57,586 nt of DNA from QHXW01 sp035297145 (GCA_035297145.1 DATGZN010000074.1:1-57586), one strand, 5' to 3'. Shown: positions 1 to 8,343, counted from the first letter of the stretch. The notes: generated from the letters alone by a model not told the origin. Program-made: numbers and translations.

Positions 1-101
1 TGCGTTTCTCATTGGGAGCGTATCGCATCCCGCCGAGGGACCGGCCTTCTCATTCCATCTAATTCTGCGTTGATCGACGGCGCGGAACATCGATCGATAG
101 A

Positions 102-208
102 TGTAGCGCAGGGACACGCGCCGTTTGCGGGTACCTGCGGCCTTTCGGGTTCGTCACGCCGAAAAAGCCGCGGGTATCCCGCAAACAACGCGTTAGCCCC
201 GCGCTACA
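102..208. repeat. Imperfect palindromic repeat (REP/MITE-like)
   Basis: Left arm 102-141 begins TGTAGCGC and ends CTGCGGC. Right arm 167-208 is its imperfect inverse, beginning GCCGCGGG and ending GCGCTACA. The arms share TGTAGCGC, GGG, ACGCG, TTTGCGGG, TACC and GCGGC in order, separated by one- or two-base differences, around a loop of about 25 bases. Bases 101-142 recur inverted at 7594-7635 with one mismatch in 42. The near-identity of two intergenic copies 7.5 kb apart indicates a dispersed repeat family and not a gene-specific hairpin. No transposase is linked to it. Confidence 0.7.
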
Positions 209-294
209 GGAATGGGTGGTTCATTCGAAACAATTTCGCCAGTGAAAAGACCGCCGCCAAGATCAACGCACTTTTAGCGCACTACCCTAGCCCG

Positions 295-303
295 TGTTAT
301 CGT
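295..303 (+). promoter_or_regulatory. Extended -10 box for scpA (leaderless type)
   Basis: TGT followed by TATCGT (298-303) ends 8 nt before the GTG at 312. No Shine-Dalgarno sequence precedes that GTG. The layout matches several other gene starts in this window. The box is only a 4/6 match to TATAAT, so alone it is weak. Confidence 0.35.
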
Positions 304-311
304 GGACTGAA

Positions 312-1097
312 GTGTCATCGGTTTTAAGTTTTCATCTGCCGCAGTATGACGGGCCGCTGGACCTGCTTCTGGATTTGATACGGAGCCAGAAGATCGACAT
401 CCGCGATATTCCCATCGCTCAGCTTACCGCGCAGTACTTCGAGTACATGGAGAAGGCACGGCAGATGGATATCGACCTCAGCGCTGAGTTCGTTTTCATG
501 GCCGCTACGCTGATCTACATCAAATCCAAGATGCTGCTGCCCCAGGATCCGGCGCTGGCGGCGGAGGACGGCGGCGAAGATCCGCGGCAGGAGTTGGTTG
601 ACCGCCTGCTCGAGCACGAAAAATTCAGGAACGCCGCCGAGATGCTCCAGCAGAAGCGGATGATCGAAGATAACGTCTGGTCGAATCCACAACAGAAGGC
701 ATTTGTCCCGGAAGATGAAGATCCCGGCGTCACGGCCACACTGTTCGATCTGGTCAAGGCGTTTGGCGAAGCCCTGGAACGCGTCAAGAGCCGGCCGGTG
801 TATGAGGTCGCCGGCGAAGAAGTTAGCGTGGCGGACATGGTGCTCTATCTGAAGTCGGTCTTTCTGGCCGCGAGCCAGGATGAGCCAGTGTTCATCATGC
901 GGCTTTTTGAGCAGCAGCGCAGCCGGCGCGCCATGATCGCGCTGTTCCTGGCCGTGCTCGAAATGGTAAAAATGCAAGCGGTGGAAATTTGCCAGAAGGA
1001 TTTGTTTGGCGAGATTGCGCTGCTGCGCCAGAAGCAATTCGACACAGTTTTCGCCTCGGCGGAACCTGTGTCGGCGATCGAGAAGGGCTACACGTAA
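312..1097 (+). CDS. scpA: Segregation and condensation protein A (ScpA)
   Basis: ScpA is the kleisin of the bacterial SMC-ScpAB condensin, bridging SMC heads and binding ScpB to organise and segregate the chromosome. The protein shows the family opening YDGPLDLLLDLIRSQKIDIRDIPI near the N-terminus in segments, then YLEF-like helices with FVFMAATLIYIKSKMLLP, and a C-terminal winged-helix region of about 70 residues. At about 261 residues it has normal length. An in-frame GTG at 294 is an alternative start; 312 is preferred because it gives the usual short N-terminus before DGPLDLLL and lies 8 nt after an extended -10 box. scpB follows 7 nt downstream and rluB after it, the classical conserved order, so co-transcription is likely. 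Confidence 0.93.
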   Translation: MSSVLSFHLPQYDGPLDLLLDLIRSQKIDIRDIPIAQLTAQYFEYMEKARQMDIDLSAEFVFMAATLIYIKSKMLLPQDPALAAEDGGEDPRQELVDRLLEHEKFRNAAEMLQQKRMIEDNVWSNPQQKAFVPEDEDPGVTATLFDLVKAFGEALERVKSRPVYEVAGEEVSVADMVLYLKSVFLAASQDEPVFIMRLFEQQRSRRAMIALFLAVLEMVKMQAVEICQKDLFGEIALLRQKQFDTVFASAEPVSAIEKGYT

Positions 1098-1104
1098 ACC
1101 GGGA

Positions 1105-1803
1105 ATGCAAGAAATTCAAACTGAACCACAGGAAACCGTTTCAGCCGAAGACCTGCTGACGAGGCCGGCGGAGCCCGCTGAGGTGCTCTCATCGGCAGAT
1201 GCCAGCCTCCGCGCGGTGCTGGAGGCCATCGTCTACGTCACCGAGGAGCCACTTTCGGCGGAGCAGATTGCCGATGCGTTGGGCGAGCCGCGCGACCGGG
1301 TGGAGAGGCTACTGGACCTTCTGGTGACGGAGTTCGAGCGCCCGGAGCACGGCGTAACCATCCGCGAGCTGGCGGGCGGCTACAAGATGGCGACCAAGGC
1401 TGAGCACCATGAGCGCGTGCGGGCATTCGTCAAGAGCCTGCGGCCGCCGCTGAAGCTTTCCCTGCCTGCGCTCGAGACACTGGCCGTCATCGCCTACAAA
1501 CAACCGGTCACTGCGCCCGAGATCCTCGAAATCCGCGGCGTGCAGGGTGCAGGCGTTTTGAAAACGCTGCTTGATCGCAAGCTGATCGCTACCGCCGGGC
1601 GCAAAAACGTGATCGGCAAACCGATGCAATACAAGACCACCAAGGAGTTTCTTGTACAATTCGGGCTGAAGGATCTGAACGAACTGCCGACGCTAAAGGA
1701 GTTCGATGAGATCCGGCGGCTCGCGGTGGCCGATGAACCGGCGCAAGCGGTGGGCGCACCCGGGCCGGCGCCGGGTGAGAACACGCCGCCTGAAGAGAAC
1801 TGA
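1105..1803 (+). CDS. scpB: Segregation and condensation protein B (ScpB)
   Basis: ScpB dimerises and binds ScpA within the SMC condensin complex. The 232-residue protein has an acidic N-terminal tail, then two winged-helix domains: roughly residues 35-115 (LEAIVYVTEEPLSAEQIADAL) and 120-200 (LPALETLAVIAYKQPVTAPEI, then IRGVQGAGVLKTLLDRKLI), all family hallmarks. ATG at 1105 lies 7 nt after scpA; the open frame extends further upstream, but that part overlaps scpA and looks unlike ScpB. The C-terminus is proline-rich and poorly conserved, as is common. The stop at 1801-1803 is followed one base later by the rluB ATG, indicating translational coupling. Confidence 0.94.
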   Translation: MQEIQTEPQETVSAEDLLTRPAEPAEVLSSADASLRAVLEAIVYVTEEPLSAEQIADALGEPRDRVERLLDLLVTEFERPEHGVTIRELAGGYKMATKAEHHERVRAFVKSLRPPLKLSLPALETLAVIAYKQPVTAPEILEIRGVQGAGVLKTLLDRKLIATAGRKNVIGKPMQYKTTKEFLVQFGLKDLNELPTLKEFDEIRRLAVADEPAQAVGAPGPAPGENTPPEEN

Positions 1804-1804
1804 G

Positions 1805-2560
1805 ATGCCAGAGGAGCGACTCCAGAAAATTCTGTCCCGCGCGGGAACTGCCTCACGGCGTAGGGCCGAGCAGATGATCCTGGAAGGCCGGGTTTCAGTG
1901 AACGGAAGCGTAGTCACCGAGTTGGGCAGCAAGGCCGATCTCGGTCGCGACCACGTCCGCGTGGATGGCAAACTGCTGCACCATCCCAAGCGGGCCGTCT
2001 ATGTCGCTCTGAACAAACCCAACAATTGCGTGACCACGGTCACCGATCCGCAGGGCCGCGCCACGGTGATGGATCTGCTGCGCGGTATTAAAGATCGCGT
2101 GTATCCGGTTGGGCGCCTCGATTATCACAGCGAGGGCCTGCTGCTGCTCACGAACGACGGCGAACTGGCCAACGCCATTACCTCTGCCGCGCGCCATCTG
2201 CCAAAAACATACTTGGTGAAGGTAAACGGCGCGCTTACGCCGGAACAGGAGCAGGCTTTCCGCGAAGGCGTGCCGATCGAAGGAAAGCGCACGGCGCCCG
2301 CGGGCCTGAAACTGACCCATCGCGCTGAGAATCCCTGGTATGAAGTACGGCTGTTCGAAGGCCGCAAGAACCAGATCCGCGTGATGTTCAAGCATTTCGG
2401 GCGGCTGGTGGAGAAGCTCAAACGCGTGAGAATCGGTCCTGTGGAGCTGGGTCCGCTGAAGCCGGGTGCGTTTCGACATTTGTCGCTGGCCGAAGTGGCG
2501 CAGTTGCAGAAGGCCTCGAGAAATAACAGGACGCCGAATGTCGCCGTGCCTCAGTCGTGA
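1805..2560 (+). CDS. rluB: 23S rRNA pseudouridine synthase, RluB/RsuA family
   Basis: This enzyme isomerises a specific uridine of rRNA to pseudouridine; by synteny with scpAB the substrate is most likely the 23S site modified by RluB. Residues 1-60 form an S4 RNA-binding domain (RLQKILSRAGTASRRRAEQ). The catalytic domain carries the RsuA/RluB/E/F signature GRLDYHSEGLLLLTNDG with catalytic Asp106, and FEGRKNQIRVMF further on. At 251 residues it is typical for RluB. The ATG at 1805 fits the S4 start exactly and lies one base after the scpB stop. RluE or RluF specificity cannot be excluded from sequence alone. Confidence 0.9.
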   Translation: MPEERLQKILSRAGTASRRRAEQMILEGRVSVNGSVVTELGSKADLGRDHVRVDGKLLHHPKRAVYVALNKPNNCVTTVTDPQGRATVMDLLRGIKDRVYPVGRLDYHSEGLLLLTNDGELANAITSAARHLPKTYLVKVNGALTPEQEQAFREGVPIEGKRTAPAGLKLTHRAENPWYEVRLFEGRKNQIRVMFKHFGRLVEKLKRVRIGPVELGPLKPGAFRHLSLAEVAQLQKASRNNRTPNVAVPQS

Positions 2561-2564
2561 CCGT

Positions 2565-2972
2565 ATGGGAAGTATTGGCGAGATCCTGCGCTCGTCTCAC
2601 TCGATTGCCGTGGTTGGCCTTTCGAGCAAACGATACCGCCCGAGCTACGGTGTTGCCGAGTACATGCAGAGTGCGGGCTACCGCATCATCCCGGTGAATC
2701 CGTTCGAGGAAGCCGTATTGGGCGAGAAGGCCTATACCGATTTGGCGAAGATTTCTGAACATGTGGATATCGTCGACATCTTCCGCCGATCGGAATTCGT
2801 GCCCGAGATCGTGGATGCCGCCATCCGGCTGGGTGCCCACGCCATCTGGATGCAAGAAGGCGTGATTCACGAAGAGGCGGCCGCAAAGGCTCGGGCCGCC
2901 GGCCTCGAAGTGGTGATGGACCGCTGCATCCTGAAAGAACACCGCAGGATGCTGGTCAGCTCAAGGTCTTGA
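2565..2972 (+). CDS. CoA-binding domain protein (YccU family)
   Basis: A 135-residue Rossmann-fold protein of the CoA_binding (succinyl-CoA synthetase alpha-like) family. Visible features are SIAVVGLSSKRYRPSYGVAEYM near the N-terminus in segments, a nucleotide-binding loop, VNPF, and AIWMQEGV followed by MDRC in the C-terminal half, as in YccU. The cellular role of the family is not well defined. ATG 2565 lies 4 nt after the rluB stop; an in-frame ATG at 2538 would overlap rluB by 23 bases and adds residues not typical of the family. It probably closes the scpAB-rluB operon and overlaps the convergent DUF192 gene by 17 bases at its 3' end. Confidence 0.85.
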   Translation: MGSIGEILRSSHSIAVVGLSSKRYRPSYGVAEYMQSAGYRIIPVNPFEEAVLGEKAYTDLAKISEHVDIVDIFRRSEFVPEIVDAAIRLGAHAIWMQEGVIHEEAAAKARAAGLEVVMDRCILKEHRRMLVSSRS

Positions 2973-3309
2973 TTTCCAACTGATCGCCGACCTCGGTTCC
3001 CGTTCGGGCAATCGTCCCCGCTGGCAATTCGAGAACCGAGTGGGCTGTCAGGCAGGCCGATGCGCGCCAGGGAATCATCTCCGGCCGGACTTTCTTCACT
3101 TTGTGTTGCCGATCAAGGTAGAGCACGTCGATCGTGAATTTCATGAAGAAGCTGTGTACCGATTCGCAAGGGACAATCCACAAACCATCACCCGGCGCGA
3201 GACTAGTCTGTTTCAGCAGGCCAGTGCGGCGGCTTTGGCTGGAATCGGCGACCGAGGCGGCATCCGCCAGCACGACGTCACGGGTTGTATTGCGAACTTG
3301 AATTTTCAA
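2956..3309 (-). CDS. DUF192 family protein
   Basis: A small protein of the DUF192 family, whose members are often exported; the function is not established. Recognisable elements are GLLKQTSLAPGDGLWI, then VHSFFMKFTIDVLYLD (the conserved FM-F-ID-VLYLD core) and VLELPAG near the C-terminus. No signal peptide is visible, unlike many relatives. The start is uncertain: a TTG at 3309, directly after the upstream gene's stop (3312-3314), begins LKIQVRN and gives 117 residues, while an ATG at 3351 would overlap the upstream gene by 40 bases. It is the last gene of a minus-strand run with the beta-propeller and S55-like genes. Confidence 0.75.
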   Translation of the reverse strand: MKIQVRNTTRDVVLADAASVADSSQSRRTGLLKQTSLAPGDGLWIVPCESVHSFFMKFTIDVLYLDRQHKVKKVRPEMIPWRASACLTAHSVLELPAGTIARTGTEVGDQLEIKTLS

Positions 3310-3311
3310 GT

Positions 3312-5495
3312 TTACTTGACAACCACTTTTTCGACAGCCTCGTTGTCGCATTCATCGGCAACACGCACGGCGATGGTGTGCTCACCGGGCGAAACATCCG
3401 CCAACTTGAGATCGTAGTCTAACTCTTTGGAATCCGAGAGCTTAGTGACAGGGTCCACGACCGTCCACTCCCCGCCATCCACCGAGTACTCAGCCTTGTT
3501 GATAATGCTGAGGTTATCGGCGGCGTGCCAGCGCGCTTCGATGCGGTTGCCGCTGCGGGTGCCGGTTAAGTTCGTGATCCGAGGCGGCGTGTTATCAATC
3601 ATTAAGACATCGCTTTCGAGTTGGCCGGTAAGCGCGTCTTCTTTCGTGTTGCTGGGCAGATCGGAGGCGGTGATGCGAATCTTATATTCGCCATCCGGGA
3701 AAGCGGTGGAGTCCCAACTGATGTATTTTTCTCTGACTTTATCTTTCAGCAACTTCCAAGCGGATTCATGCACGCCCCGAATCTCAACGGTGTAGATTAG
3801 CGTGTCGCCGTTGTCGTCGATGGCGGTCCAGCGCGCGCCAATCGCGCCCTTGGAATACTGCATGGTAGGAGTTGTAGTGGTGGAATCGATCGACAAAACC
3901 GATAGCGCGGGGTTGTGCTTGCCGAGCGGCGGCAGACTCAAAGGCCCGGGCGTGCTGGGCGCGGCCGGCGACGGGGCCGGGAACTTGTAGTTGGCCGGTG
4001 TAATTTCGATTTCGGCGACTCGCGGCGCCACATTGCGTGGCAAATAAGCCACTTCGACGTCGTCGAGCTCCGGCGAACCGTCCGTCAAGGTTGCGCGCCA
4101 TTGTAGGAAGCGTGCCGGCGGAGAAGTTACGCGTGCACCGTCCTCGGAAGTGATGGCGCCCGACCAGGGGCTCCAGTTCTTCTGCGGACGGTCCAGATTT
4201 CCGCTGCGGGTTTCGATAGCGATTCGCCCACCTTTTGCGGCGCCTTTGAAGGAGAGCCGTCCCCATTGCGAGAAATTGGCGGCGTCGAACGTGTCGGATT
4301 CGATGGATCCTTCGTGTTCGAGTCCAGGACCAAGTTCGTACACCTTACCCACGTTTCCAGTGGCCGCGTACAGTTTTCCGTCAGGCCCCGGTAGCAGGGC
4401 GGTAACCTGCGTGGGGGCAGCGTTGACCGAAACCGTGGAGAGCGCGTCGGAATCTACGCGATAGATAAACCCTTTGTTTCCCGTGCCGAGGATGGGCCGG
4501 CCGTTCGTATCAAAGGCAATCGAGTAAACGATGTCGTGCGAGTGGCTCCAGATCTTTTCCGGGTAGCCATCGGGATGAATGCGATACAGTTCGGAGCCGC
4601 CGGGAATGGCCACCGGGCCGCCCGATCCTGCCGATGGCGGAGGCTGAGCGGGCGTATGAGGGGCGCCCGGTGCAGTGGTCTGCGCCGGAGCCACAGCCAC
4701 TGGAGGAGTAGACGGAGGCGGCACTGGCGCTGGTGGTGCGGCCGTTTTTGTTCCCACGCCGGCGGCATAGACCGAACCATCCGGCGCAACCGCCAGGGCG
4801 GTGACCTCGCGCTTGCCCATCTCATACAGCACGAAGCCTTCACCAGCCGGTGAGATCCGCATCACGAGCCCGTTCGGCTCGGTCCCCACGATCAAGTTGC
4901 CGTGGCTGTCGAAAACCATCGAGCGCACGTGAGTCTCGTCGCATTTGAAGAAGACGGATCCTTTGCCATCGGGCGTGACACGATGGATCTCGCCTTCGTC
5001 GCCGGTGGCCACGAACAAGTTGCCTTTGGTATCGAAGGCCAGCGCCCAGATGTACTTGGCCTTGGGGTCGTAGAAGACTTCCGGCTTCGCGTCACCCGAG
5101 ACTCTGTAGATCTTGCCGTCCGGCGCGGTGGCGGCATACACGCGATCCTTGGAGTCGATGGTAATGGCGTGGATTTCGATAGCATCGAATTCCGCCACCG
5201 TCTTCTTTTCTCCGGCCGGCGAAATGCGATAAAGTTTGGCGCCAGGACCACCGCCGGTGTAGAGGTTGCCCTTGGAATCGCGGGCCACGGTCCACAAATA
5301 GGCGGAAGACGAATCGAATAATTCGGCAAAGCGTGGGCCCAGGGTCAAGCGGCCGTCACTGCGCAGGGATAGATTCTTGATGACGCCTTTTTCGAAGTCG
5401 GAATAATCCGTCTCAACCCAGGTTCTTGTCTGGCCCCCCCAGACAGACGCGGCCAGCGTGGCGACAGAAGCCACACAAATAATGACATTTTTCAT
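3312..5495 (-). CDS. Secreted beta-propeller (NHL/SMP-30-like) protein
   Basis: A 727-residue predicted exported protein with unknown ligand. Residues 1-20 form a Sec signal peptide. Residues 60-380 contain repeated blades such as SKGNLYTGGGPGAKLYRISP, DTKGNLFVATGDEGEIHRV and GNKGFIYRV. A Pro/Ala/Thr-rich linker of about 45 residues interrupts the blades around 255-300. The C-terminal half has carbohydrate-binding-like and fibronectin-like beta domains (NLDRPQKNWSPWS, IDDNGDTLIYTVEIRG, ITASDLPSN). Such blade-plus-beta-sandwich proteins are common in Acidobacteria and Planctomycetes. The gene starts 21 nt after the S55-like gene and is probably co-transcribed with it. Confidence 0.8.
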   Translation of the reverse strand: MKNVIICVASVATLAASVWGGQTRTWVETDYSDFEKGVIKNLSLRSDGRLTLGPRFAELFDSSSAYLWTVARDSKGNLYTGGGPGAKLYRISPAGEKKTVAEFDAIEIHAITIDSKDRVYAATAPDGKIYRVSGDAKPEVFYDPKAKYIWALAFDTKGNLFVATGDEGEIHRVTPDGKGSVFFKCDETHVRSMVFDSHGNLIVGTEPNGLVMRISPAGEGFVLYEMGKREVTALAVAPDGSVYAAGVGTKTAAPPAPVPPPSTPPVAVAPAQTTAPGAPHTPAQPPPSAGSGGPVAIPGGSELYRIHPDGYPEKIWSHSHDIVYSIAFDTNGRPILGTGNKGFIYRVDSDALSTVSVNAAPTQVTALLPGPDGKLYAATGNVGKVYELGPGLEHEGSIESDTFDAANFSQWGRLSFKGAAKGGRIAIETRSGNLDRPQKNWSPWSGAITSEDGARVTSPPARFLQWRATLTDGSPELDDVEVAYLPRNVAPRVAEIEITPANYKFPAPSPAAPSTPGPLSLPPLGKHNPALSVLSIDSTTTTPTMQYSKGAIGARWTAIDDNGDTLIYTVEIRGVHESAWKLLKDKVREKYISWDSTAFPDGEYKIRITASDLPSNTKEDALTGQLESDVLMIDNTPPRITNLTGTRSGNRIEARWHAADNLSIINKAEYSVDGGEWTVVDPVTKLSDSKELDYDLKLADVSPGEHTIAVRVADECDNEAVEKVVVK

Positions 5496-5516
5496 GATGG
5501 AAACTTTTTGATCGGG

Positions 5517-7379
5517 CTACTTCACGGTGATCTTCAGAGAATAACTGCCGCTCACCACGTAATCGAACGGCACGGAGGATTGCTCGAAAGCGCTCTCGGC
5601 CGAGGTGATGATGGGCCGGCTGGCGGCGCGCCCGGCTTGCATAACGTTCAGGACGGACGCCGGCAGGCTGGGCATGGTTTTGTCGTCATAGTAGGCCGTG
5701 GGCGTGGCCTCGAGCAGCGAGATATACAGCTTGTTGTTGCTGCGCTCCTGATTGATCAGCGACACGGTTTCGGAGAGATCCATGTAGCGGTTCAGGTAGC
5801 CGGCCATGCTTTGCATGTGATTCAGCGTATCGGCGTCGCTCAGCAGGATGCGATGTTCTCCCTTACTGAGCCCTTCGCGCACGTGCACGGTGAGATCGCG
5901 CTGAATGCGATCACCGCGATAGGGACGCAAGAAAACCTTCACCGGCACGTCTTCGCCAGGCCGAACGTCGCTGTCGGCGATCCAGGCATTCTCAATGGTG
6001 GCGACACGGCGCTCGGGAAGCAGGTCGACGGTCACGTTCACGCGCTTCAACCGCGGGGTCTTGACGGCATTCAGATAGAGACGGTTGAATTTGTCACCCC
6101 ACCAACCCGCCAGCAGCATGGGTGCGGGCATGGGCATCTCACCCGAGGCCTGCATGGTGTTGAGTGAAAGGCGGCCGCCAGCGTCGAGATCCACGGTTCC
6201 GGTCAGCCGGTAAGTGGCTTCATCCTTGAATTCGTTCAACCCGGAAACGGAATTGAACAAAGTGAGCATCATCAGGTAGGGAGTCCACTTCTGCTGGTCA
6301 AACACGTTGAAGCGGAAGTCCTTCTCACTACGAACAGCATCGTTTTCGCCAAGCGAGCGCACGGCTACGGTGACGGGGATCATCTTGGCTTCATCGCCGA
6401 GGACTCCCATGATGCCGCTGTGACGATCCTGATGGAGCGCGCCGACGATATCAGTGGCGTTGGCGAACTTGTTCGGCTGGAACGCCGAAGACAGCACCAT
6501 CAGTACTTCGCCTTTGCTCATCGGCATGTCAACTGGTCCGAGATTAAAGAACGGGTGCCCGAAGGCCAGGACGTGTTGGCCGTCGTTGTAGGTAACGGTT
6601 CCGAGCCCGGTAACGCTCATGTCGCCGGAGACCAGGACGCCGGCTACGGCTTCTCCGGGGCGGAGCGAGTTCTTCCAATCCGGCGCGGGTTTCGCTGTGT
6701 ATGCCTGACTGCTCGCGCCGCCTTGCACCGCGTGAATGCCCAAGCGCTCGAACAGAGGTCCGAATTCGGTTAACACGTTCTCATGAAAACCCGAGAAAAC
6801 GAGCGGCGTGTCGATGGGAGTCATGAGGGGCGACTGGCGAGGCAGATTCCGGGCGCCTCCGGCGGATACGGCCTGAGCCAGCAATTCACTGGGCACGGCG
6901 ACTTGCTCAACGGGGGCGGCCTTGTCGGGTGTGCGCGCGTCCATGGGGCGAGACTTGTCGGCGTCGTTGATCTCCAGCATCAACTCGATGGGGGTGATAC
7001 CGCAGATGGCGTCGGGAGAAAAGACACTGAGCCGCAGCGCGATGGCCCCGGCAAGTTTTCCGTCGATATAGACGGGGCTTCCGCTCATGCCACCGGCCAC
7101 GTTGGTGCGCTCAGCTTTGCCGCCGAGCTTGGCGAGGATGATGTCCTGCCTGGGGCCCCACTGGTTCTTCCACAGGCCGATGATCTCGACCGGGATGGGC
7201 TCTGGCTCGGTGCCTTGAAAAACGGTCCAGGCCACGCCTTTCATTCCGGGGCGCAGTTCCGAGGACCTGATAATTTCAACTTTTCCGGATTTAGGGGGTT
7301 GTGGCGTTAATTCCGCGGTAAAACCAGGGAGCGAAGCTGCCGCGAGCATGCCTACCGCCGCGGCGATGTGTCTTTTCAT
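5517..7379 (-). CDS. SpoIVB-type (S55) serine peptidase-like secreted protein
   Basis: A 620-residue exported protein with a signal peptide at residues 1-22. The N-terminal domain matches the S55 family first described for the sporulation protease SpoIVB: RPGMKGVAWTVFQG (about 43-56), VEIIG, then GGMSGSPVYIDGKLAG (96-111), where Ser99 aligns with the nucleophile of GDSGGP in chymotrypsin-like folds. A second conserved segment, LAFGHPFFNLG, has His275. In SpoIVB itself the catalytic His precedes the Ser, so activity here is uncertain. The C-terminal half is beta-rich and unassigned. This organism type does not sporulate; an envelope role is more likely. An ACGGAG sits 11 nt before the ATG. Confidence 0.75.
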   Translation of the reverse strand: MKRHIAAAVGMLAAASLPGFTAELTPQPPKSGKVEIIRSSELRPGMKGVAWTVFQGTEPEPIPVEIIGLWKNQWGPRQDIILAKLGGKAERTNVAGGMSGSPVYIDGKLAGAIALRLSVFSPDAICGITPIELMLEINDADKSRPMDARTPDKAAPVEQVAVPSELLAQAVSAGGARNLPRQSPLMTPIDTPLVFSGFHENVLTEFGPLFERLGIHAVQGGASSQAYTAKPAPDWKNSLRPGEAVAGVLVSGDMSVTGLGTVTYNDGQHVLAFGHPFFNLGPVDMPMSKGEVLMVLSSAFQPNKFANATDIVGALHQDRHSGIMGVLGDEAKMIPVTVAVRSLGENDAVRSEKDFRFNVFDQQKWTPYLMMLTLFNSVSGLNEFKDEATYRLTGTVDLDAGGRLSLNTMQASGEMPMPAPMLLAGWWGDKFNRLYLNAVKTPRLKRVNVTVDLLPERRVATIENAWIADSDVRPGEDVPVKVFLRPYRGDRIQRDLTVHVREGLSKGEHRILLSDADTLNHMQSMAGYLNRYMDLSETVSLINQERSNNKLYISLLEATPTAYYDDKTMPSLPASVLNVMQAGRAASRPIITSAESAFEQSSVPFDYVVSGSYSLKITVK

Positions 7380-7500
7380 GCAGTAAAGAACTCCGTTAGG
7401 TACAGTTTACTACGGTTGGGCGCAGGGGCCGGATTTTCGGCCTTAAATGGCACGGCAACGAGTATTCAGTACGACGCCGAAAGCGGCTAGAAGTTTCGGC

Positions 7501-7529
7501 TTGACGGTCAGATAGAGGGCGATTATAGT
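7501..7529 (+). promoter_or_regulatory. Sigma-70 promoter of the RND efflux operon
   Basis: TTGACG (7501-7506), a 17-bp spacer and TATAGT (7524-7529) give a near-consensus vegetative promoter. It reads toward the TetR gene at 7672, leaving a 5' leader of about 135 nt. It is the best -35/-10 pair in the window. Confidence 0.8.
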
Positions 7530-7547
7530 AAGTGAGTACTTACTTAC
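7528..7547. promoter_or_regulatory. Palindromic operator, probable TetR binding site
   Basis: GTAAGTGAGT/ACTTACTTAC is a 20-bp palindrome with 9 of 10 pairs matching. It overlaps the last two bases of the -10 box and covers the expected transcription start. Length and AT-rich symmetric form suit a TetR-family dimer. The first gene of the operon encodes a TetR regulator, so autorepression is the natural reading. Confidence 0.75.
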
Positions 7548-7593
7548 GAGGGAACGGGTTTGGCATGCCTGGCCTCTACTAGTTCGAAGAAAC

Positions 7594-7635
7594 GGCCGCA
7601 GGTACCCGCAAAAGGCGCGTGTCCCTGCGCTACAT
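7594..7635 (-). repeat. Inverted solo-arm copy of the 102-208 repeat
   Basis: Bases 7594-7635 are the reverse complement of 101-142 with a single mismatch in 42. Only one arm of the palindrome is present here. It lies in the untranslated leader between the operator and the TetR start codon, so it is probably transcribed. Confidence 0.8.
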
Positions 7636-7671
7636 GTGCGGACGGCCGGTGGGCAGAACGATGGGGGCCGG

Positions 7672-8343
7672 ATGGCAATGACTTCTGAAGTGGGAAAGCG
7701 GATGTCGGCGGGGGACCGGCGGACGCAGCTGATTGAAGTGGCGCTGGAGTTGTTTTCCAAGCACGGCTTCAGCGGAACGACCACACGTGAGATTGCGGCC
7801 GCGGCGGGGGTGAGCGAGGCGATCATCTTCCGCCACTTCGCTAGCAAAGAGGAACTGTACGCCGCGCTGCTGGAGTACAAGAATCGTGAAGGCCGGGTGG
7901 AGGAGTGGCTGGAAGAGTTGCGCAGCCATGCGGCACGGCGCGACGACGAGGCGCTGTTTCGCAGCCTGATCAGGAGAATCCTGATTTCCTACCGGGACGA
8001 TCCCAGTTTTCAGCGGCTACTCATGTATTCGGCCCTGGATGCACATGAGTTTTCCCAACTGCTCCATCGCAACCTGGGAATTCCGCTTTACGGTTTTCTT
8101 TACGACTACATTGTCAAGCGGAAACGAGAGGGCGCATTCGGCGGCCTGGATCCAGGTTCGGTGATCTTCGCGGTGGTGGGGATGCCGTCGTATTTCGGGA
8201 TGGTGACGAAGCTTTTTGGAGTCGGCGTGAAAACGGCGTCGGACGATCAGACGGCCAAGAATTTTACGCGGGTTCTGTTTGAGGGGCTGGGCAGTCAGCG
8301 GAGAGCGCGGGCGCGGAAGGCAACAAAGGGAAGGAAGAAATGA
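7672..8343 (+). CDS. TetR/AcrR family transcriptional repressor
   Basis: A 223-residue regulator. The N-terminal helix-turn-helix spans about residues 10-60 (RRTQLIEVALELFSKHGF, TTTREIAAAAGVSEAIIFRHF), followed by a helical ligand-binding domain. It most likely represses the operon it heads through the palindrome at 7528-7547 and is released by a pump substrate; the ligand is unknown. ATG 7672 follows GGGGGCCGG; a GTG at 7636 and an ATG at 7678 are alternatives. Its stop overlaps the adaptor ATG (ATGA at 8340), so the two are translationally coupled. Confidence 0.9.
   Translation: MAMTSEVGKRMSAGDRRTQLIEVALELFSKHGFSGTTTREIAAAAGVSEAIIFRHFASKEELYAALLEYKNREGRVEEWLEELRSHAARRDDEALFRSLIRRILISYRDDPSFQRLLMYSALDAHEFSQLLHRNLGIPLYGFLYDYIVKRKREGAFGGLDPGSVIFAVVGMPSYFGMVTKLFGVGVKTASDDQTAKNFTRVLFEGLGSQRRARARKATKGRKK

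Larger units (their letters stand above)
1..311. other. Intergenic region upstream of scpA
   Basis: No convincing gene is seen in the first 311 bases. An 85-codon open frame exists on the plus strand, but it runs through a palindromic repeat and resembles no family I know. The stretch holds the inverted-repeat element at 102-208 and, just before scpA, an extended -10-like box at 295-303. No tRNA or other RNA gene was recognised. Confidence 0.6.

Noticed and set aside
70..327. An 85-codon plus-strand frame upstream of scpA
   Set aside because: It crosses the palindromic repeat, has no recognisable domain and overlaps the scpA start.
324..1037. Long minus-strand frame opposite scpA
   Set aside because: His/Gln/Arg-rich composition typical of antisense reading of a high-GC gene; scpA is certain.
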